The notes below the pieces were generated by a model. That model did no database searches, was not told where the DNA came from, and was given only the letters and a program-made list of their open reading frames with translations. A program made the translations under genes and the position numbers. This document shows positions 63,859 through 64,000 of a stretch of DNA of 64,000 nt, in pieces; within the stretch, counting starts at the first letter, position 1, and every line of letters begins with the position of its first letter. Source of the DNA: CAYNRE01 sp964399535 (GTDB taxonomy: Bacteria; Planctomycetota; Planctomycetia; Pirellulales; CAYNRE01); assembly GCA_964399535.1 (NCBI GenBank), contig CAYNRE010000024.1, positions 1 through 64,000 on the forward strand, given 5' to 3'.

Positions 63859-64000
63859 GTGGCACGCGTGGCTGTATTCGGCTTGGGCTACGTTGGTTGC
63901 GTAACGGGCGCCTGCCTGGCCCGCGACGGCCATGCCGTGGTCGGAGTCGACGTGGCGGCCGACAAAGTGGCCGCAGTTGCCCAGGGGCTGAGCCCCCTGG
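63859..64000 (+). CDS. UDP-glucose/GDP-mannose dehydrogenase, N-terminal fragment
   Basis: About 47 codons before the right edge. They encode VARVAVFGLGYVGCVTGACL, then ARDGHAVVGVDVAADK. This is the NAD-binding loop GLGYVG of nucleotide-sugar 6-dehydrogenases (UDP-glucose or GDP-mannose type, AlgD/Ugd). GTG 63859 has GGAG at 63846-63849. It would supply uronic acid for the polysaccharide. The gene continues outside the window. Confidence 0.85.
   Translation, partial: MARVAVFGLGYVGCVTGACLARDGHAVVGVDVAADKVAAVAQGLSPL

Noticed and set aside
1..64000. CRISPR arrays, insertion sequences, tRNA or rRNA genes
   Set aside because: No regularly spaced repeats, transposase-like frames or RNA gene signatures were recognised by eye; a covariance-model search would be needed to exclude small RNA genes.

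Overview
High-GC bacterial chromosome. The gene families suggest a planctomycete of the Pirellulales type: PEP-CTERM C-termini, planctomycete-style dockerin repeats, a GH63-type glucosidase, a proline-rich secreted protein carrying YGFYHTQWRRWP, and the PEP-CTERM/XrtA-associated exopolysaccharide families. The lineage is inferred; no rRNA, tRNA or other marker gene was found in the window.

Left part (1-22.4 kb) is a patchwork of short operons on both strands. It holds a secreted proline-rich protein, a polytopic membrane protein, hldE with a GT9 heptosyltransferase-like gene (ADP-heptose supply and use), smpB, a lipoate block (lipB-like, lipA, lipoyl-like domain), a PEP-CTERM protein with its own promoter and terminator, and a deoxyhypusine-synthase homologue. 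These are followed by an imuA-like gene behind a near-consensus promoter, a large GH63-type glucosidase, a Tat-exported sugar isomerase-like protein, a serine hydrolase, an isocitrate-dehydrogenase-like enzyme, a PEP-CTERM/dockerin remnant, a membrane protein, and a membrane-anchored sulfatase/LTA-synthase-like enzyme.

Right part (22.4-64 kb) is one large exopolysaccharide locus, almost all on the + strand. A divergent NusG/RfaH-like gene and a leader of about 700 nt precede it. The first block holds a Wzc-like tyrosine kinase, a giant TPR protein, an XrtA-type deacetylase, an O-antigen ligase fused to an acyltransferase, a triple-VanZ protein, a GNAT-like protein and a Wzx flippase. The middle block holds a hexapeptide acetyltransferase (the only - strand gene), a frameshifted methyltransferase, a Gfo/Idh/MocA-DegT fusion, an AAC(3)-like acyltransferase, several GT4s, a second Wzy, an SGNH hydrolase, a dehydrogenase, an epimerase and a methyltransferase. 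The last block holds a PEP-CTERM-type GT4, a GT2, a six-gene acid-activation and reduction cassette (Fe-ADH, AMP-ligase, LuxE, LuxC, ACP, SDR), an XrtA-type FemAB protein and the start of a UDP-glucose/GDP-mannose dehydrogenase.

Reading: the right part builds, modifies, polymerises and exports a decorated polysaccharide of the kind that accompanies PEP-CTERM/exosortase surface sorting. No exosortase, priming glycosyltransferase or Wza-like exporter is visible, so the locus probably continues past base 64000 or those genes lie elsewhere. The most unusual content is the Lux-type reductive cassette, three fused or multiplied proteins, and a lipoate cluster in which both the transferase-like protein and the lipoyl-like domain lack their key residues.
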